In this document: positions 26,015-35,888 of the stretch, piece after piece | How positions within the stretch are numbered: position 1 is the first letter of the stretch | How the letters are laid out: every line of letters begins with the position of its first letter | Assembly: GCF_001270265.1 (NCBI RefSeq) | Contig: NZ_LGAP01000034.1 | Location: 1-64,000, forward strand | Source of the DNA: Ensifer adhaerens | Lineage (GTDB): Bacteria; Pseudomonadota; Alphaproteobacteria; Rhizobiales; Rhizobiaceae | DNA: 64,000 bases | Reading direction: 5' to 3' | Notes under the pieces: model-generated | Databases searched by the model: none | Told to the model about the DNA's origin: nothing | The model's input: only the letters and a program-made list of their open reading frames with translations | Translations under genes and position numbers: made by a program

Positions 26015-26365
26015 TTGCCGGTCGAGCTTACGCCCTCCCAGGCCCTTGGGCTCTGGCACACGGTATCGCTGGAACAGGTGCGCGTCGACGGTCGCGACCT
26101 GACGCTGCGCCAGATGGCGATCCTCTTGCAGATCTATCTCGTACCGCCGCCCCACACCGTTCGTGGCCTTGCCGCGACGCTTGGCGTCACCAAGCCGGTG
26201 ATCACACGCGCGCTCGATACCATGGGTGCGCTCGGCCTTGTCGATCGCGTCCGCGACGATCGCGATCGACGCAACGTCGTCATCAAAAGGACAGTCGACG
26301 GTGCTCTTTATCTTGAAAAGTTCGGCGATCTGATCATTGATCAGGGCCGCAAACAGCCTAAGTGA
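26015..26365 (+). CDS. MarR-like winged-helix regulator
   Basis: 116 residues. A winged-helix DNA-binding domain is visible: TLRQMAILLQIYLV, TVRGLAATLGVTKPVITRAL (recognition helix, ~50-69), GLVDRVRDDRDRRNVVIK (wing). The start is a TTG: AGGAG at 26004-26008 stands six bases before TTG 26015, while another TTG at 26009 touches the AGGAG. It is followed six bases later by the NlpC/P60 gene, so they form an operon. The target is unknown. Confidence 0.78.
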   Translation: MPVELTPSQALGLWHTVSLEQVRVDGRDLTLRQMAILLQIYLVPPPHTVRGLAATLGVTKPVITRALDTMGALGLVDRVRDDRDRRNVVIKRTVDGALYLEKFGDLIIDQGRKQPK

Positions 26366-26371
26366 GTTGAT

Positions 26372-27226
26372 ATGTCGACACTTCCGGATCGCCGCCTGAA
26401 TGCCTATCGAGCCGACCTCGCCGAGAGCCGCCTTCGTGGCGTCGTCGAAGCTGAGCGCTATGTCGAGGGAAGCGTTGCCCGCGTCTCGGTGCCGGTGACG
26501 CCGCTTCGGGCAAAGCCCGACCTTGCCTGCGGCACGGATACCGAACTGCTGCTCGGCGAATCGGTTCGCGTGCTCGATACCAATGAGAGCTGGTGCTGGG
26601 TGAAGGCCGATCTCGACGGCTATGTCGGCTACCTCCCGGAATATTGCCTTGCGCCGGTGGTCAAGAGCCCGACGCATATCGTGTCCGTGCCGCGCACCTT
26701 CGTCTATTCCGGTCATGATCTGCGTTTTCCGACGGTCTATCCGTTGTCGATGGGCAGCCGTCTGGCGGTCGTCGACGAGCGCGAGACCCGCGGCACCCGC
26801 TATTTCCTGCTCGACGGTGGCCAGGCGGTGATTGCCAACCACTGCATCGAGGTCGGCAGCGTCGTGCCGGGCGATTATGTCTCGGTCGCCGCCCGCTTTG
26901 TCGAAACCCCCTATCTCTGGGGCGGACGCTCCGGTTTCGGCATTGATTGTTCCGGCCTTGTGCAGCTGTCGATGATGATGGTCGGCAAGCTCGCGCCGCG
27001 CGATTCCGACATGCAGGCTTCTGGTTTGGGAATGCCGATCGCACGTGAAGAGCTTAAACGCGGCGATCTCGTTTTCTGGAAGGGGCACGTCGCCCTGATG
27101 GAAGACGACGCGACGTTGATCCACGCCAACGGCCATACGATGACCGTGGCGCGCGAGGGCCTGGAAGCCTCCATCAAGCGCATTGGTTGGCTCTACGACC
27201 AGCCGACGGGCTATCGCAGACCTTGA
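26372..27226 (+). CDS. NlpC/P60 family cell-wall peptidase with SH3-like domains
   Basis: 284 residues. Bacterial SH3-like segments at about 30-160, then an NlpC/P60 domain: catalytic Cys in GIDCSGLVQLS (~190-200), His in KGHVALM (~238-244), third residue in HANGH (~251-255). These enzymes cut gamma-D-Glu-diamino-acid peptide bonds of peptidoglycan. There is no signal peptide, so it may act on recycled muropeptides in the cytosol or leave by another route. It fits with the upstream aminopeptidase. Confidence 0.88.
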   Translation: MSTLPDRRLNAYRADLAESRLRGVVEAERYVEGSVARVSVPVTPLRAKPDLACGTDTELLLGESVRVLDTNESWCWVKADLDGYVGYLPEYCLAPVVKSPTHIVSVPRTFVYSGHDLRFPTVYPLSMGSRLAVVDERETRGTRYFLLDGGQAVIANHCIEVGSVVPGDYVSVAARFVETPYLWGGRSGFGIDCSGLVQLSMMMVGKLAPRDSDMQASGLGMPIAREELKRGDLVFWKGHVALMEDDATLIHANGHTMTVAREGLEASIKRIGWLYDQPTGYRRP

Positions 27227-27230
27227 TGGA

Positions 27231-28190
27231 TCAGTAGCCGGCTAATTTGTCCACCACGTGCTGCAGCGGCAGACCGCTTTCGAGGCGGGCGATCTGCTGC
27301 TCGACGTGGCTGAACAGGGCCTTGACGTCCGACGACGCGGCGACGTGCGGCGTCACATAGACATTCGGCATTTGCCAGAAGCGGCTTTCCGGCGACAGCG
27401 GCTCCTGCTCGAAAACATCGAGCGAGGCGCCGCCGAGAATCCCTCTATCGAGCGAACTCAGGATATCGGCTTCGACCTGACTGCCGCCGCGGCCACCATT
27501 GACGAAGACGGGCGCGCCAAACCGGCCGTTGCGGCTCAACTTGGCAAAAAGCCCGGCATTGAAGATGCCTTTGGTATCCGGCGTCAGCGGCAAAAGGCCG
27601 ACCAGGAAATCCGTGCGCGCCAGGAAGGCGTCCAGTTCGTCGCCGGCATAGGTCTCGATGCCGTCGACCGCCTTCTTGCTGCGCGACCAGCCGACGACGT
27701 TGAAGCCCATGACCGAAAGCTTGCGCGCCGCGTCCTGACCCAGCACGCCCATGCCCATGATGCCGACGGTAACGCCCGCCGCCTCGGGCTGGAAAAGATC
27801 CCGCCACTCCCGCTTTGCCGCAAGCGCTTCGTAGGCCCGGTGCTGGCGCAGATGCATGAGGCATTGCATCACCACCCATTCGCTCATGCGTGTCGTCAGG
27901 CTGCGATCGACGAAACGAACGAGCGGCACATCAGGCAGACCCGGCAATGTCAGAACGTGGTCGACGCCGGCGCCGCCGGAGAAAACCACCTTGAGATCCG
28001 GCGCCCTCTCGAAGAGGTCCGGTGCCGATTTCCACACCACCGCATAATCGATCCCTGAGAGATCGCGATTGTGATGGATGGCATCGGCGCGGTTGATCAC
28101 CTCGCGATCCGGGAAGGCACCTTTCAGTGCCGCTTCCACTTCTTCCGGAATGAACTTCAGATCGACGATGACGGGGCTTTTCGAGGACAT
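27231..28190 (-). CDS. ghrA: 2-hydroxyacid dehydrogenase (glyoxylate/hydroxypyruvate reductase A type)
   Basis: 319 residues. NAD(P)-binding GIMGMGVLGQDAARKL (~139-154), catalytic Arg in NGGRGGSQVEADIL (~232-245), Glu in FEQEPL and His in TPHVAASSD (~290-298). It reduces glyoxylate or hydroxypyruvate with NAD(P)H. The stop is four bases past the NlpC/P60 stop on the other strand, and its start lies ten bases after yejF, so it may be cotranscribed with the yej genes. Confidence 0.85.
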   Translation of the reverse strand: MSSKSPVIVDLKFIPEEVEAALKGAFPDREVINRADAIHHNRDLSGIDYAVVWKSAPDLFERAPDLKVVFSGGAGVDHVLTLPGLPDVPLVRFVDRSLTTRMSEWVVMQCLMHLRQHRAYEALAAKREWRDLFQPEAAGVTVGIMGMGVLGQDAARKLSVMGFNVVGWSRSKKAVDGIETYAGDELDAFLARTDFLVGLLPLTPDTKGIFNAGLFAKLSRNGRFGAPVFVNGGRGGSQVEADILSSLDRGILGGASLDVFEQEPLSPESRFWQMPNVYVTPHVAASSDVKALFSHVEQQIARLESGLPLQHVVDKLAGY

Positions 28191-28200
28191 TGCGAGAACT

Positions 28201-29829
28201 CTATTGGCGGATGGCGGACAGGTTGACGGCTTCGAGGTTGAAGGCGGCCGCCATCAGGGCCTTGGTATAATCTTCCTGTGGGGCATTGAAGATGCGCTCA
28301 GCCGGACCCTGTTCGACGACCTTGCCCATGCGCATGACGATCATCTCGTTGGCAAGCGCCCGCACCACCTTCAGGTCGTGGCTGATGAACAGATAGGCGA
28401 GGTCGTGTTTGCTCTGCAGGTCGCGCAGGAGGTCGACCACCTGCGCCTGCACGCTCATGTCGAGCGCTGAAGTCGGCTCGTCGAGCATCACAAATTTCGG
28501 CTTCAGCACCATCGCCCGCGCTATCGCGATCCGCTGGCGCTGGCCACCGGAGAACTCGTGCGGGTAGCGCCAACGGGTGGCGGGGTCGAGCCCCACCTCC
28601 TCAAGCGCCGCGGCAACGCGGCCATCGCGCTCGTCGTCCGACAATGCGCGTTCGTGGATCTTCAGTCCTTCCGCGATGATGTCGGCAACCGACATGCGCG
28701 GGCTCAGCGAACCGTAGGGGTCCTGGAATACCACCTGCATCCGGTTTCTGAGCGGCCGCATCTCACGGAAGCTGTAGGCGGCGATGTCCTTGCCGACGAA
28801 GGCGATGCGACCCTTGGAGGATATCAGCCGCGTCAGCGCCAGGCCCAGCGTCGTCTTGCCGGAGCCCGATTCGCCAACGACGCCGAGCGTCTGGCCGGCG
28901 CGCAGCTGCAGGTCGATGCCGTCGACCGCCTTTACATGGTCGACGACCTTGCGCAGGAAGCCGGACTTGATCGGAAACCATACCTTCACATCAGCCGCTT
29001 CCATGACGATCGGCTTGGCGCTGTCGGAGGGCGGCGGGTTGCCCCTTGGCTCGGAGGCGAGCAGGTGGCGGGTATAGGCATGCTGCGGATTGGCAAAGAT
29101 CTCGGCGGTTGGCCCGGTCTCGACGATCTTGCCCTTGGTCATCACGCAGACGCGATCGGCGATCTTGCGCACGATGCCGAGGTCATGGGTGATGAACAGC
29201 ATCGACATGCCGTGCTGATCTTTCAGCGTTTTCAAGAGTTCAAGGATCTGGGCCTGCACGGTGACGTCGAGCGCCGTCGTCGGCTCGTCGGCAATCAACA
29301 GCTCAGGACGGTTGGCGAGCGCCATGGCGATCATCACGCGCTGGCGCTGGCCGCCGGAAAGCTCGTGCGGATAGGCGCCAAGCCGCTTCTCCGGCTCGCG
29401 GATGCCGACCTGGTTCAGGAGCTCGAGAATTCTCGCGCGCGCCGCGGCACCTTCGAGCCCCTGGTGCAGCTCGAGGATCTCGCCGATCTGCCGCTCGATT
29501 GGATGCAGCGGGTTGAGCGACGTCATCGGCTCCTGGAAGATCATCGTGATGTCGTTGCCGCGCACATGCCGCAGCTCCGCATCACTGGCCTTCAGGAGGT
29601 CCTTGCCGTTGAAGCGGATCTCGCCGCCCGGATGGCTTGCCGAGGGGTAGGGCAAAAGCTTCAGGATCGAGTTGGCGGACACGGATTTGCCGGAGCCGGA
29701 CTCGCCGACAAGCGCAACCGTTTCGCCACGCTGGATGTCGAAGGAAATGCTGTCGACCGCAATCGATGTGTTGCCGCCCTGATGGAAGGCGACCGACAGA
29801 TCGCGCACGGAAAGAATGGGATCGGTCAT
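28201..29829 (-). CDS. yejF: Peptide/microcin C-type ABC importer, ATP-binding protein YejF
   Basis: 542-residue double ATPase of the oligopeptide family. Both halves look active: Walker [11 protein letters not shown] and [10 protein letters not shown], signatures LSGGQRQR and FSGGQRQR, Walker B LLIADEPT and [11 protein letters not shown] 29829 gives [13 protein letters not shown]; a GTG at 29841 overlapping the yejE stop (GTGA) is also possible. With YejA, YejB and YejE it imports peptides; in enterobacteria the homologue is the entry route of microcin C. Confidence 0.93.
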   Translation of the reverse strand: MTDPILSVRDLSVAFHQGGNTSIAVDSISFDIQRGETVALVGESGSGKSVSANSILKLLPYPSASHPGGEIRFNGKDLLKASDAELRHVRGNDITMIFQEPMTSLNPLHPIERQIGEILELHQGLEGAAARARILELLNQVGIREPEKRLGAYPHELSGGQRQRVMIAMALANRPELLIADEPTTALDVTVQAQILELLKTLKDQHGMSMLFITHDLGIVRKIADRVCVMTKGKIVETGPTAEIFANPQHAYTRHLLASEPRGNPPPSDSAKPIVMEAADVKVWFPIKSGFLRKVVDHVKAVDGIDLQLRAGQTLGVVGESGSGKTTLGLALTRLISSKGRIAFVGKDIAAYSFREMRPLRNRMQVVFQDPYGSLSPRMSVADIIAEGLKIHERALSDDERDGRVAAALEEVGLDPATRWRYPHEFSGGQRQRIAIARAMVLKPKFVMLDEPTSALDMSVQAQVVDLLRDLQSKHDLAYLFISHDLKVVRALANEMIVMRMGKVVEQGPAERIFNAPQEDYTKALMAAAFNLEAVNLSAIRQ

Positions 29830-29837
29830 CGTCGCGC

Positions 29838-30980
29838 TCACCGGAATGTCTTTCTCGGGTCGAAGGCATCACGGGTCGCCTCGCCGACGAAGATCAGCAA
29901 TGACAGCATCAGCGACATGACGCAGAAGGCCGTCAGCCCGAGCCAGGGCGCCTGCAGGTTGGATTTGCCCTGGGCGATCATCTCACCGAGGGAGGGCGAG
30001 CCGGGCGGCATGCCGAAGCCGAGGAAGTCGAGCGAGGTCAGGGTGGTGATCGAGCCCGAGAGGATGAACGGCAGGAAGGTGAGGGTCGCGACCATCGCGT
30101 TCGGCAGCAGGTGGCGATACATGATCGTGCCGTTGCCGACGCCAAGGGCGCGCGCCGCATTCACATATTCGAAGTTGCGAGCCCGAAGGAACTCGGCGCG
30201 CACGATGCCGACAAAGCCGACCCAGGAAAAGAGCAGCATGATGCCGAGCAGGATGAAGAAGCCGGGTGGCAGGATCGCGGCGATGATCAGTAGGATGTAG
30301 AGCACCGGCATCGACGACCAGATTTCGATGAAGCGCTGCATCAAAAGGTCGGTCCAGCCGCCGAAATAGCCCTGCACCGCGCCGGCCGTCACGCCGATGA
30401 TCGCCGAGGCGATGGTGAGCACCAGCCCGAAGAGCACCGAGATGCGGAAGCCGTAGATCATGCGTGCCGTTACGTCCCGCGCCTGGTCGTCGGTGCCGAG
30501 CCAGTTGAGGTTGCCGGCGATGCAGTTGCGGTCGGCGGTGCCTTCCGGATAGGCCGAGCAGCGCTCGTCCTTGCTCATCAGCCAGAAGGGCGCGGTCGGT
30601 GCCGAATGCGGTATGTTCGAATTGACCGTCTGATAGGAATAGCGGATCGGCGGCCAGATCATCCAACCGTTGGCCTCGATCTCGTCGCGGATAAAGTCGG
30701 AGCGGTAGTCGGTCTCGGCAAGGAAGCCGCCGAACTTCTCCTCGGGATAGTTGACCACGACCGGAAACAGGATCTCGCCCTTGTAGGAGGCGATGATCGG
30801 CCTGTCGTTGGCGATGAACTCGGCAAAGAGGCTTAGCACGAACAGCAGGAGGAAAAGCCAGAGCGACCAGTAACCGCGCCGGTTCGCTTTGAAATTCTGC
30901 CAGCGCCGCTTGTTGACCGGCGACAGCCAGCCGCGCGGCGGGGCGGCAACCTGGGTGGGGGCGGTGGTGACGGTGCTCAT
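29838..30980 (-). CDS. yejE: Peptide ABC importer permease YejE
   Basis: 380-residue OppC-like permease. Long N-terminal cytosolic part, a first membrane helix (about 37-55), a large periplasmic loop, then the inner-membrane permease domain with RAARALGVGNGTIMYRHLLP-type EAA loop at about 275-293. ATG 30980 overlaps the yejB stop by one base (TGATG); a GTG at 30983 is the alternative. Confidence 0.93.
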   Translation of the reverse strand: MSTVTTAPTQVAAPPRGWLSPVNKRRWQNFKANRRGYWSLWLFLLLFVLSLFAEFIANDRPIIASYKGEILFPVVVNYPEEKFGGFLAETDYRSDFIRDEIEANGWMIWPPIRYSYQTVNSNIPHSAPTAPFWLMSKDERCSAYPEGTADRNCIAGNLNWLGTDDQARDVTARMIYGFRISVLFGLVLTIASAIIGVTAGAVQGYFGGWTDLLMQRFIEIWSSMPVLYILLIIAAILPPGFFILLGIMLLFSWVGFVGIVRAEFLRARNFEYVNAARALGVGNGTIMYRHLLPNAMVATLTFLPFILSGSITTLTSLDFLGFGMPPGSPSLGEMIAQGKSNLQAPWLGLTAFCVMSLMLSLLIFVGEATRDAFDPRKTFR

Positions 30981-32062
30981 CACACGTCCCTCCGCTCGAA
31001 ATCGATGCGTGGATCGACCCAGGTATAGATGAGGTCGGAGAGCAGGCTGACGAGCAGCCCCATCAGCGAGAAGATAAACAGCGTCGCAAAGACGATCGGG
31101 TAGTCGCGCTTGACGACGGAATCATAACCGAGCCGGCCGAGGCCATCGAGCGAGAAGATGTATTCGATCAACAGCGAACCGGTGAAGAAGGCCGAGATGA
31201 AGGCGCTCGGGAAGCCGGCGATGATGATCAGCATCGCATTGCGGAAGACGTGACCATAGAGCACCTGGCGGTCGGTCAGGCCCTTGGCGCGCGCCGTCGT
31301 CACATATTGCTTCTTGATCTCGTCGATGAACGAATTTTTGGTCAGCAGCGTCGTCGTCGCAAAGGCCGAAAGCAAAAGCGTGATCAGCGGCAGCGTCATG
31401 TGCCAGAAATAGTCGAGGATCTTCTGCCACCAGGGCAATTGCCAGAAATTGTCCGAAACGATGCCGCGCAGCGGAAACCAGTCGAGGAACGATCCGCCGG
31501 CGAAGACGACGATCAGCAGGATGCCGAAAAGGAAGCTCGGAACGGCATAGCCGATGATGATGATGCCCGACGTCCACACGTCGAAAGCCGATCCGTCCGA
31601 CACCGCCTTCTTGATGCCGAGCGGGATCGAGATCGCGTAGGAGAAGAGCAGGATCCAGAGGCCGAGCGAGATCGAGACCGGCATCTTCTCCTTGATGAGG
31701 TCGATCACCGAGGTGTTGCGGAAGAAGCTCTCGCCGAAATCGAAGCGGATATAGTTCCACATCATCGTGCCGAAGCGTTCGAGCGGCGGCTTGTCGAAGC
31801 CGAACTGCTTTTCGAGCTTGGCGATGAATTCGGGGTCGAGCCCCTGGGCGCCGCGGTACCGGCCGCTTTCGTCGCCGCTACCCTGCATCAGGTCGCCGCC
31901 GCCGCCGCTCAGGCGGTCGGAACCGCCGGCGTTCGTCAGTTCCGAAATCACCTGTTCGACCGGTCCGCCGGGTGCAAACTGAACGACGATGAAGGAAATC
32001 GCCATGATGCCGACGATCGTCGGGATCATCAGCAGCAGTCGCCGCAGGATATAGGCACCCAT
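30980..32062 (-). CDS. yejB: Peptide ABC importer permease YejB
   Basis: 360-residue OppB-like permease with an N-terminal helix ([20 protein letters not shown]), a periplasmic insertion rich in Gly, Asp and Ser at about 45-75 typical of YejB, and an EAA loop at about 245-265 ([20 protein letters not shown]). It is coupled to yejE by overlapping stop and start. Confidence 0.93.
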   Translation of the reverse strand: MGAYILRRLLLMIPTIVGIMAISFIVVQFAPGGPVEQVISELTNAGGSDRLSGGGGDLMQGSGDESGRYRGAQGLDPEFIAKLEKQFGFDKPPLERFGTMMWNYIRFDFGESFFRNTSVIDLIKEKMPVSISLGLWILLFSYAISIPLGIKKAVSDGSAFDVWTSGIIIIGYAVPSFLFGILLIVVFAGGSFLDWFPLRGIVSDNFWQLPWWQKILDYFWHMTLPLITLLLSAFATTTLLTKNSFIDEIKKQYVTTARAKGLTDRQVLYGHVFRNAMLIIIAGFPSAFISAFFTGSLLIEYIFSLDGLGRLGYDSVVKRDYPIVFATLFIFSLMGLLVSLLSDLIYTWVDPRIDFERRDV

Positions 32063-32245
32063 CAGGCCAGCCTCTCGATCGACGTGTTGCCGGTGGCCCG
32101 GACCCGCGAAGCGTTGGCGTGCGCCCTATGATGTCTCAATCCTCACGTCTCCTTGCGGCTTTGAGGCCCAAGTCGGGCCTGTTTCGTGTTTCACTGATTC
32201 GTTTTTCTGCATTTGGAATCGAGACGGCAGCGGAGCGCAAGGGCT

Positions 32246-34099
32246 TCATTTGGCCGTGGCTGCCTTCGACCACCAGATGTCGGGAAAGCCGATCGCGTAT
32301 TTCGGTAGCTCTGCCGGCCGCCCGAACTTGTCCCAGTAGGCAATCGTCGCATCCTTCTTGTAGTAGAGCGGCACGACGTAGTGGTGCGCCAACAGGACGC
32401 GATCGAGCGCCTTGGTCGCGGCCACCAGAGTTTGCCGGTCTTTCGCGAAGATCACTTTCTCGATCAATGCGTCGATGCCGGGATCGGCGATGCCGACATA
32501 GTTGCGCGAGCCTTGTTCCTTTGCCGCCTTCGAGCTCCAGAAATCCAGCTGCTCATTGCCGGGGCTCAGTGTCTGCCCCCAGACGATCCAGGTCATGTCG
32601 TAGTCGAAGGCGCGTGTGCGGTTGGTGTATTGCGAGGCATCGACCGTCCGGATACGCGCCTCGATGCCGATCTTCTTGAGGCTTTGCGCGTAGGGCAGGG
32701 CCACGCGCTCGAGGGTGGCGCTGCTCAACAGGATTTCGAAGGAGAAGGGTTTTCCGGATTTGGCTTCGACCATCCGGTTGCCCTTCAGCTCGTAGCCGGC
32801 CTCCTTCATCAGAGCGATCGCCTTGCGCAGGTTGTCGCGTGACGTCTGCGGCGAGCCGCCGACCGGGTTGGCATAGGGTGTCGTGAAGATTTCCGGCGGG
32901 ACCTTGTCCTTCACTTCGTTGAGGATTGCCAATTCGGCCCCTTCCGGCAGGCCCGACGAGGCGAGCTCGGTGTTCCAGAAGTAGCTGTCGATGCGGGTAT
33001 ACTGGTTGTAGAAAACGGTCCGGTTCATTTCCTCGAAGTCGAAGGCGTAGTTCAGAGCCTCGCGCACGCGCTCGTCATTGAAGGGCGCGCGCCGCGTGTT
33101 CGGCACCATTGCCTGCATGATGCCCGTTGCCCTGAGCGGGTTGGGCAAGCTCTCGCGTTTGACGCGGCCGTCCTTCACCGCCGGAAAATCATAGCCTGTC
33201 GCCCAGCGGCTCGCCTGGTTTTCGGTCCAGTAATCGGTGTTGCCCGATCGGAAGGATTCGAACTCGACATCGCGGTCGCCGAAGAGCGTGTAGCTGATCG
33301 CGCCGAAATTGTTCTGCCCGACATTGACGTTCAGTGTCTTGCCCCAATAGTCGTCCCGCAGCTCGTATCGCAGCGTTGCTCCGGCCGAGAACGTGGCGAT
33401 GCGATAGGGTCCCGACCCCATCACCGGTTCGAGCGTCGTTCGCGTGATATCGCGAGGCTTTCCGTCCGGACCTTGCCCCTCCCACCAATGTTTGGGCAGG
33501 ATCAGGAACTGGCCGAGGATATGCGGCAATTCCCGATTGTTCTTCTGGTCGAAGCGGAAGGTGACGTCGCGCTCGCCGGTCTTTTCCGCCGAGGTCACGT
33601 GCTTGTAGTAGCTGGCATAGAGCGGATTGAGTTCCTTGACCTTGTCGAAGCTGAAGATGACGTCTTCCGGCGTTACCGGTTTTCCGTCCGCCCATTTTGC
33701 TTCCTGCCTCAGTCGGAAGGTGGCAGACGAAATATCGTCGGGGTAGGACACACCTTCGGCGAGCAGGCCATAGGCGGTCGAAATCTCGTCGTCGGCCGAC
33801 TTCATCAAAGTATCGAAGACAAGCGGTAGCCCGGCGGCCGCCTCGCCCTTGTCGAGGATCGGGTTGAAGGTGTCGAAGGTTCCGGTCTGCGAGAGTTTCA
33901 GTTCTCCGCCTTTCGGCGCATCCGGGTTGACATAGTCGTAGTGCTCAAAGGCGGGTGGGTATTTAGGCTCGTCGACGAGCGAGAGGCCGTTGCGAAAGGC
34001 CGGCTGTTCCTGGGCGTAGACTGCAGGTGGGAGAAAAAGCGTGGCCGCCAGAAGTGTGGCCGTCAGCCGTGCTCTTGCAGTCCTGCCAATAACCAGCAT
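32246..34099 (-). CDS. yejA: Periplasmic peptide-binding protein YejA
   Basis: 617-residue SBP_bac_5 solute-binding protein. Signal peptide (about 10-30, ending VYAQEQ), then the family start FEHYDYVNPDAPKGGELKLS (~51-70), typical of YejA homologues. It captures the peptide for YejBEF. A 183-base gap with a small hairpin (GGCCC...GGGCC near 32170) separates it from yejB, so levels of the binding protein and the membrane parts may differ. Confidence 0.93.
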   Translation of the reverse strand: MLVIGRTARARLTATLLAATLFLPPAVYAQEQPAFRNGLSLVDEPKYPPAFEHYDYVNPDAPKGGELKLSQTGTFDTFNPILDKGEAAAGLPLVFDTLMKSADDEISTAYGLLAEGVSYPDDISSATFRLRQEAKWADGKPVTPEDVIFSFDKVKELNPLYASYYKHVTSAEKTGERDVTFRFDQKNNRELPHILGQFLILPKHWWEGQGPDGKPRDITRTTLEPVMGSGPYRIATFSAGATLRYELRDDYWGKTLNVNVGQNNFGAISYTLFGDRDVEFESFRSGNTDYWTENQASRWATGYDFPAVKDGRVKRESLPNPLRATGIMQAMVPNTRRAPFNDERVREALNYAFDFEEMNRTVFYNQYTRIDSYFWNTELASSGLPEGAELAILNEVKDKVPPEIFTTPYANPVGGSPQTSRDNLRKAIALMKEAGYELKGNRMVEAKSGKPFSFEILLSSATLERVALPYAQSLKKIGIEARIRTVDASQYTNRTRAFDYDMTWIVWGQTLSPGNEQLDFWSSKAAKEQGSRNYVGIADPGIDALIEKVIFAKDRQTLVAATKALDRVLLAHHYVVPLYYKKDATIAYWDKFGRPAELPKYAIGFPDIWWSKAATAK

Positions 34100-34321
34100 C
34101 CAATCAGTACCCCTTATATTTCAATGTTCTTTTGCGAGAGAATAGGCGAAATCGGGCCAAATGACAGGCACTGCCGCAAATCAGGCGAAATTTTTGCGTC
34201 ACATCCCGGTGATCCGCAAGGCTGAGGCAAAGGCAGCACCTTAGGATCAGGGGATATCGGGCATCTCGCACCCATTGCCGGTGCGGTTCGCCGTCGGGGA
34301 ATGAACGGAACGGAATTGGAC

Positions 34322-35377
34322 ATGGTTGCTGCAATACGACGCTGTGGCTCGGCGCTTCTGGCGCTTTTGCTCGGAACGAGCTTCTTGATCGCCGATGTTG
34401 CCAAGGCCGACGACACGCCGGCAAAGGCGCTCTTTGGCGCCAAGACGCTGCCGGCACAGATGGCGCCCTCGTCCTATGGCTTTTATGCGAAAGGTTGCCT
34501 TGCCGGTGGCGTGGCGATCCCTACGGATGGCCCCACCTGGCAGGCAATGCGGCTGTCGCGCAATCGTCGCTGGGGCCATCCCCAGATGATCGCGCTGATC
34601 GAACAGTTCTCCCATGACGCTGCGCAAAAGATCGGCTGGCCGGGCCTGCTCCTCGGCGACATCTCGCAGCCGCGCGGTGGGCCGATGGTCTCCGGCCACG
34701 CCTCGCACCAGATCGGTCTCGATGCCGATATCTGGCTGACGCCGATGCCGCAAAGGACACTGACAGGCCCGGAACGCGAAGACATCGCCGCAACGTCGAT
34801 GCTGCAGAAGAACAAGTTTCTGACCGTCGATCCATCGATCTGGACGCCGACGCATGCCCGGCTGATCATGCTGGCCGCCAGCTACCCTCAGGTCGAGCGG
34901 GTCTTCGTCAACCCGGCGATCAAGAAGAAGCTCTGCGACACCTGGAACGGCGATCGTTCGGCGCTCGGCAAGGTCCGGCCGATCTACGGCCATGACTACC
35001 ATTTTCACATCCGTATCAAATGCCCGGCCGGGTCGACGACCTGCAAGGACCAGGCGGCCGTTCCGGCCGGCGACGGCTGCGACAAGTCGCTGGCCTGGTG
35101 GTTTACCGATGCGCCCTGGGCAAAGCCGAAGAAGAAGCCTGGCGAAACGCCGGTGAAGCCCCGCCTGACCACCATGGCCGATCTGCCGAAGGCCTGCACG
35201 TTGGTGCTGAACGGACCGGCGCCCGCCTCCGAGCAGGAGGCGACCTATGGCCTGGCCTATCGTGCCGCGTCGCCGGCGCCTGCCGAGCAGGGCATCGAGC
35301 AGGTGATCGGCAATGCAGCGACCGATCTGCCGCCGGCCGACGTTCCCCTGCCGCTGCCGCGCCCAACGCTGCAATAG
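34322..35377 (+). CDS. mepA: Penicillin-insensitive murein endopeptidase
   Basis: 351-residue periplasmic LAS metallopeptidase that cuts D-Ala-meso-DAP cross-links. Signal peptide (about 7-29), GMMV-type region SGHASHQIGLDADIWLTP (~122-139) with zinc His and Asp, and the third zinc ligand in GHDYHFHIRIKCP (~222-234). ATG 34322 gives a clean signal peptide; 34301 adds seven residues. There is a C-terminal extension with Pro/Ala-rich sequence. Its promoter region is shared with the divergent yejA. Confidence 0.92.
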   Translation: MVAAIRRCGSALLALLLGTSFLIADVAKADDTPAKALFGAKTLPAQMAPSSYGFYAKGCLAGGVAIPTDGPTWQAMRLSRNRRWGHPQMIALIEQFSHDAAQKIGWPGLLLGDISQPRGGPMVSGHASHQIGLDADIWLTPMPQRTLTGPEREDIAATSMLQKNKFLTVDPSIWTPTHARLIMLAASYPQVERVFVNPAIKKKLCDTWNGDRSALGKVRPIYGHDYHFHIRIKCPAGSTTCKDQAAVPAGDGCDKSLAWWFTDAPWAKPKKKPGETPVKPRLTTMADLPKACTLVLNGPAPASEQEATYGLAYRAASPAPAEQGIEQVIGNAATDLPPADVPLPLPRPTLQ

Positions 35378-35424
35378 CCGTCTCGGCTTGCGCCTTTTCA
35401 ATCTCGATAGGCTCATGTATAGGG

Positions 35425-35450
35425 CCATCAAATCGATTTAAATTTGATGG
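35425..35450. promoter_or_regulatory. AT-rich palindrome upstream of mgsA
   Basis: CCATCAAAT (35425-35433) and ATTTGATGG (35442-35450) are exact inverted repeats, eight bases apart, ending 13 bases before the mgsA ATG. It would also form a hairpin next to the ribosome-binding site, so it may be an operator or a translation control element. Confidence 0.45.
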
Positions 35451-35462
35451 CGGGGATACGGC

Positions 35463-35843
35463 ATGGCGGATCGGAAATGCGTTGCCCTGATCGCTCACGA
35501 TCAGAAGAAGGACGATCTCGCCGCCTTTGCCAAGGCAAACGAGGCGGTCTTTTCGCAGTGGAAGATCGTTGCCACGGGTACGACAGGCGGCCGCGTTCTC
35601 GATGTCTGCCCCGGTCTCGACATCACGCGCCTGAAAAGCGGCCCGCTTGGCGGCGACCAGCAGATCGGCGCGATGATCGCCACCGGCGACATCCAGCTTC
35701 TGATCTTCTTCGTCGATCCGCTGACGGCCATGCCGCATGATGTCGACGTCAAGGCGTTGATGCGGCTTGCGATCGTCTACGATATTCCGATGGCGCTCAA
35801 TCGCGCCACGGCCGAGCAGTTGATCGACTTCAACCACAACTGA
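35463..35843 (+). CDS. mgsA: Methylglyoxal synthase
   Basis: 126 residues. It turns dihydroxyacetone phosphate into methylglyoxal and phosphate, a bypass of lower glycolysis. [11 protein letters not shown] (~8-18) binds the phosphate; [14 protein letters not shown] (~60-73) holds the catalytic Asp; [12 protein letters not shown] (~82-93) is also conserved. Located 45 bases before glk. Confidence 0.93.
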   Translation: MADRKCVALIAHDQKKDDLAAFAKANEAVFSQWKIVATGTTGGRVLDVCPGLDITRLKSGPLGGDQQIGAMIATGDIQLLIFFVDPLTAMPHDVDVKALMRLAIVYDIPMALNRATAEQLIDFNHN

Positions 35844-35888
35844 TAGAGAATTCGAAACCTCACGGCGACGATCAGGATGGACAGTGTG

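Noticed and set aside
28558-30300. 580-codon plus-strand frame across yejF and yejE
   Set aside because: Antisense to two clearly recognised ABC genes.
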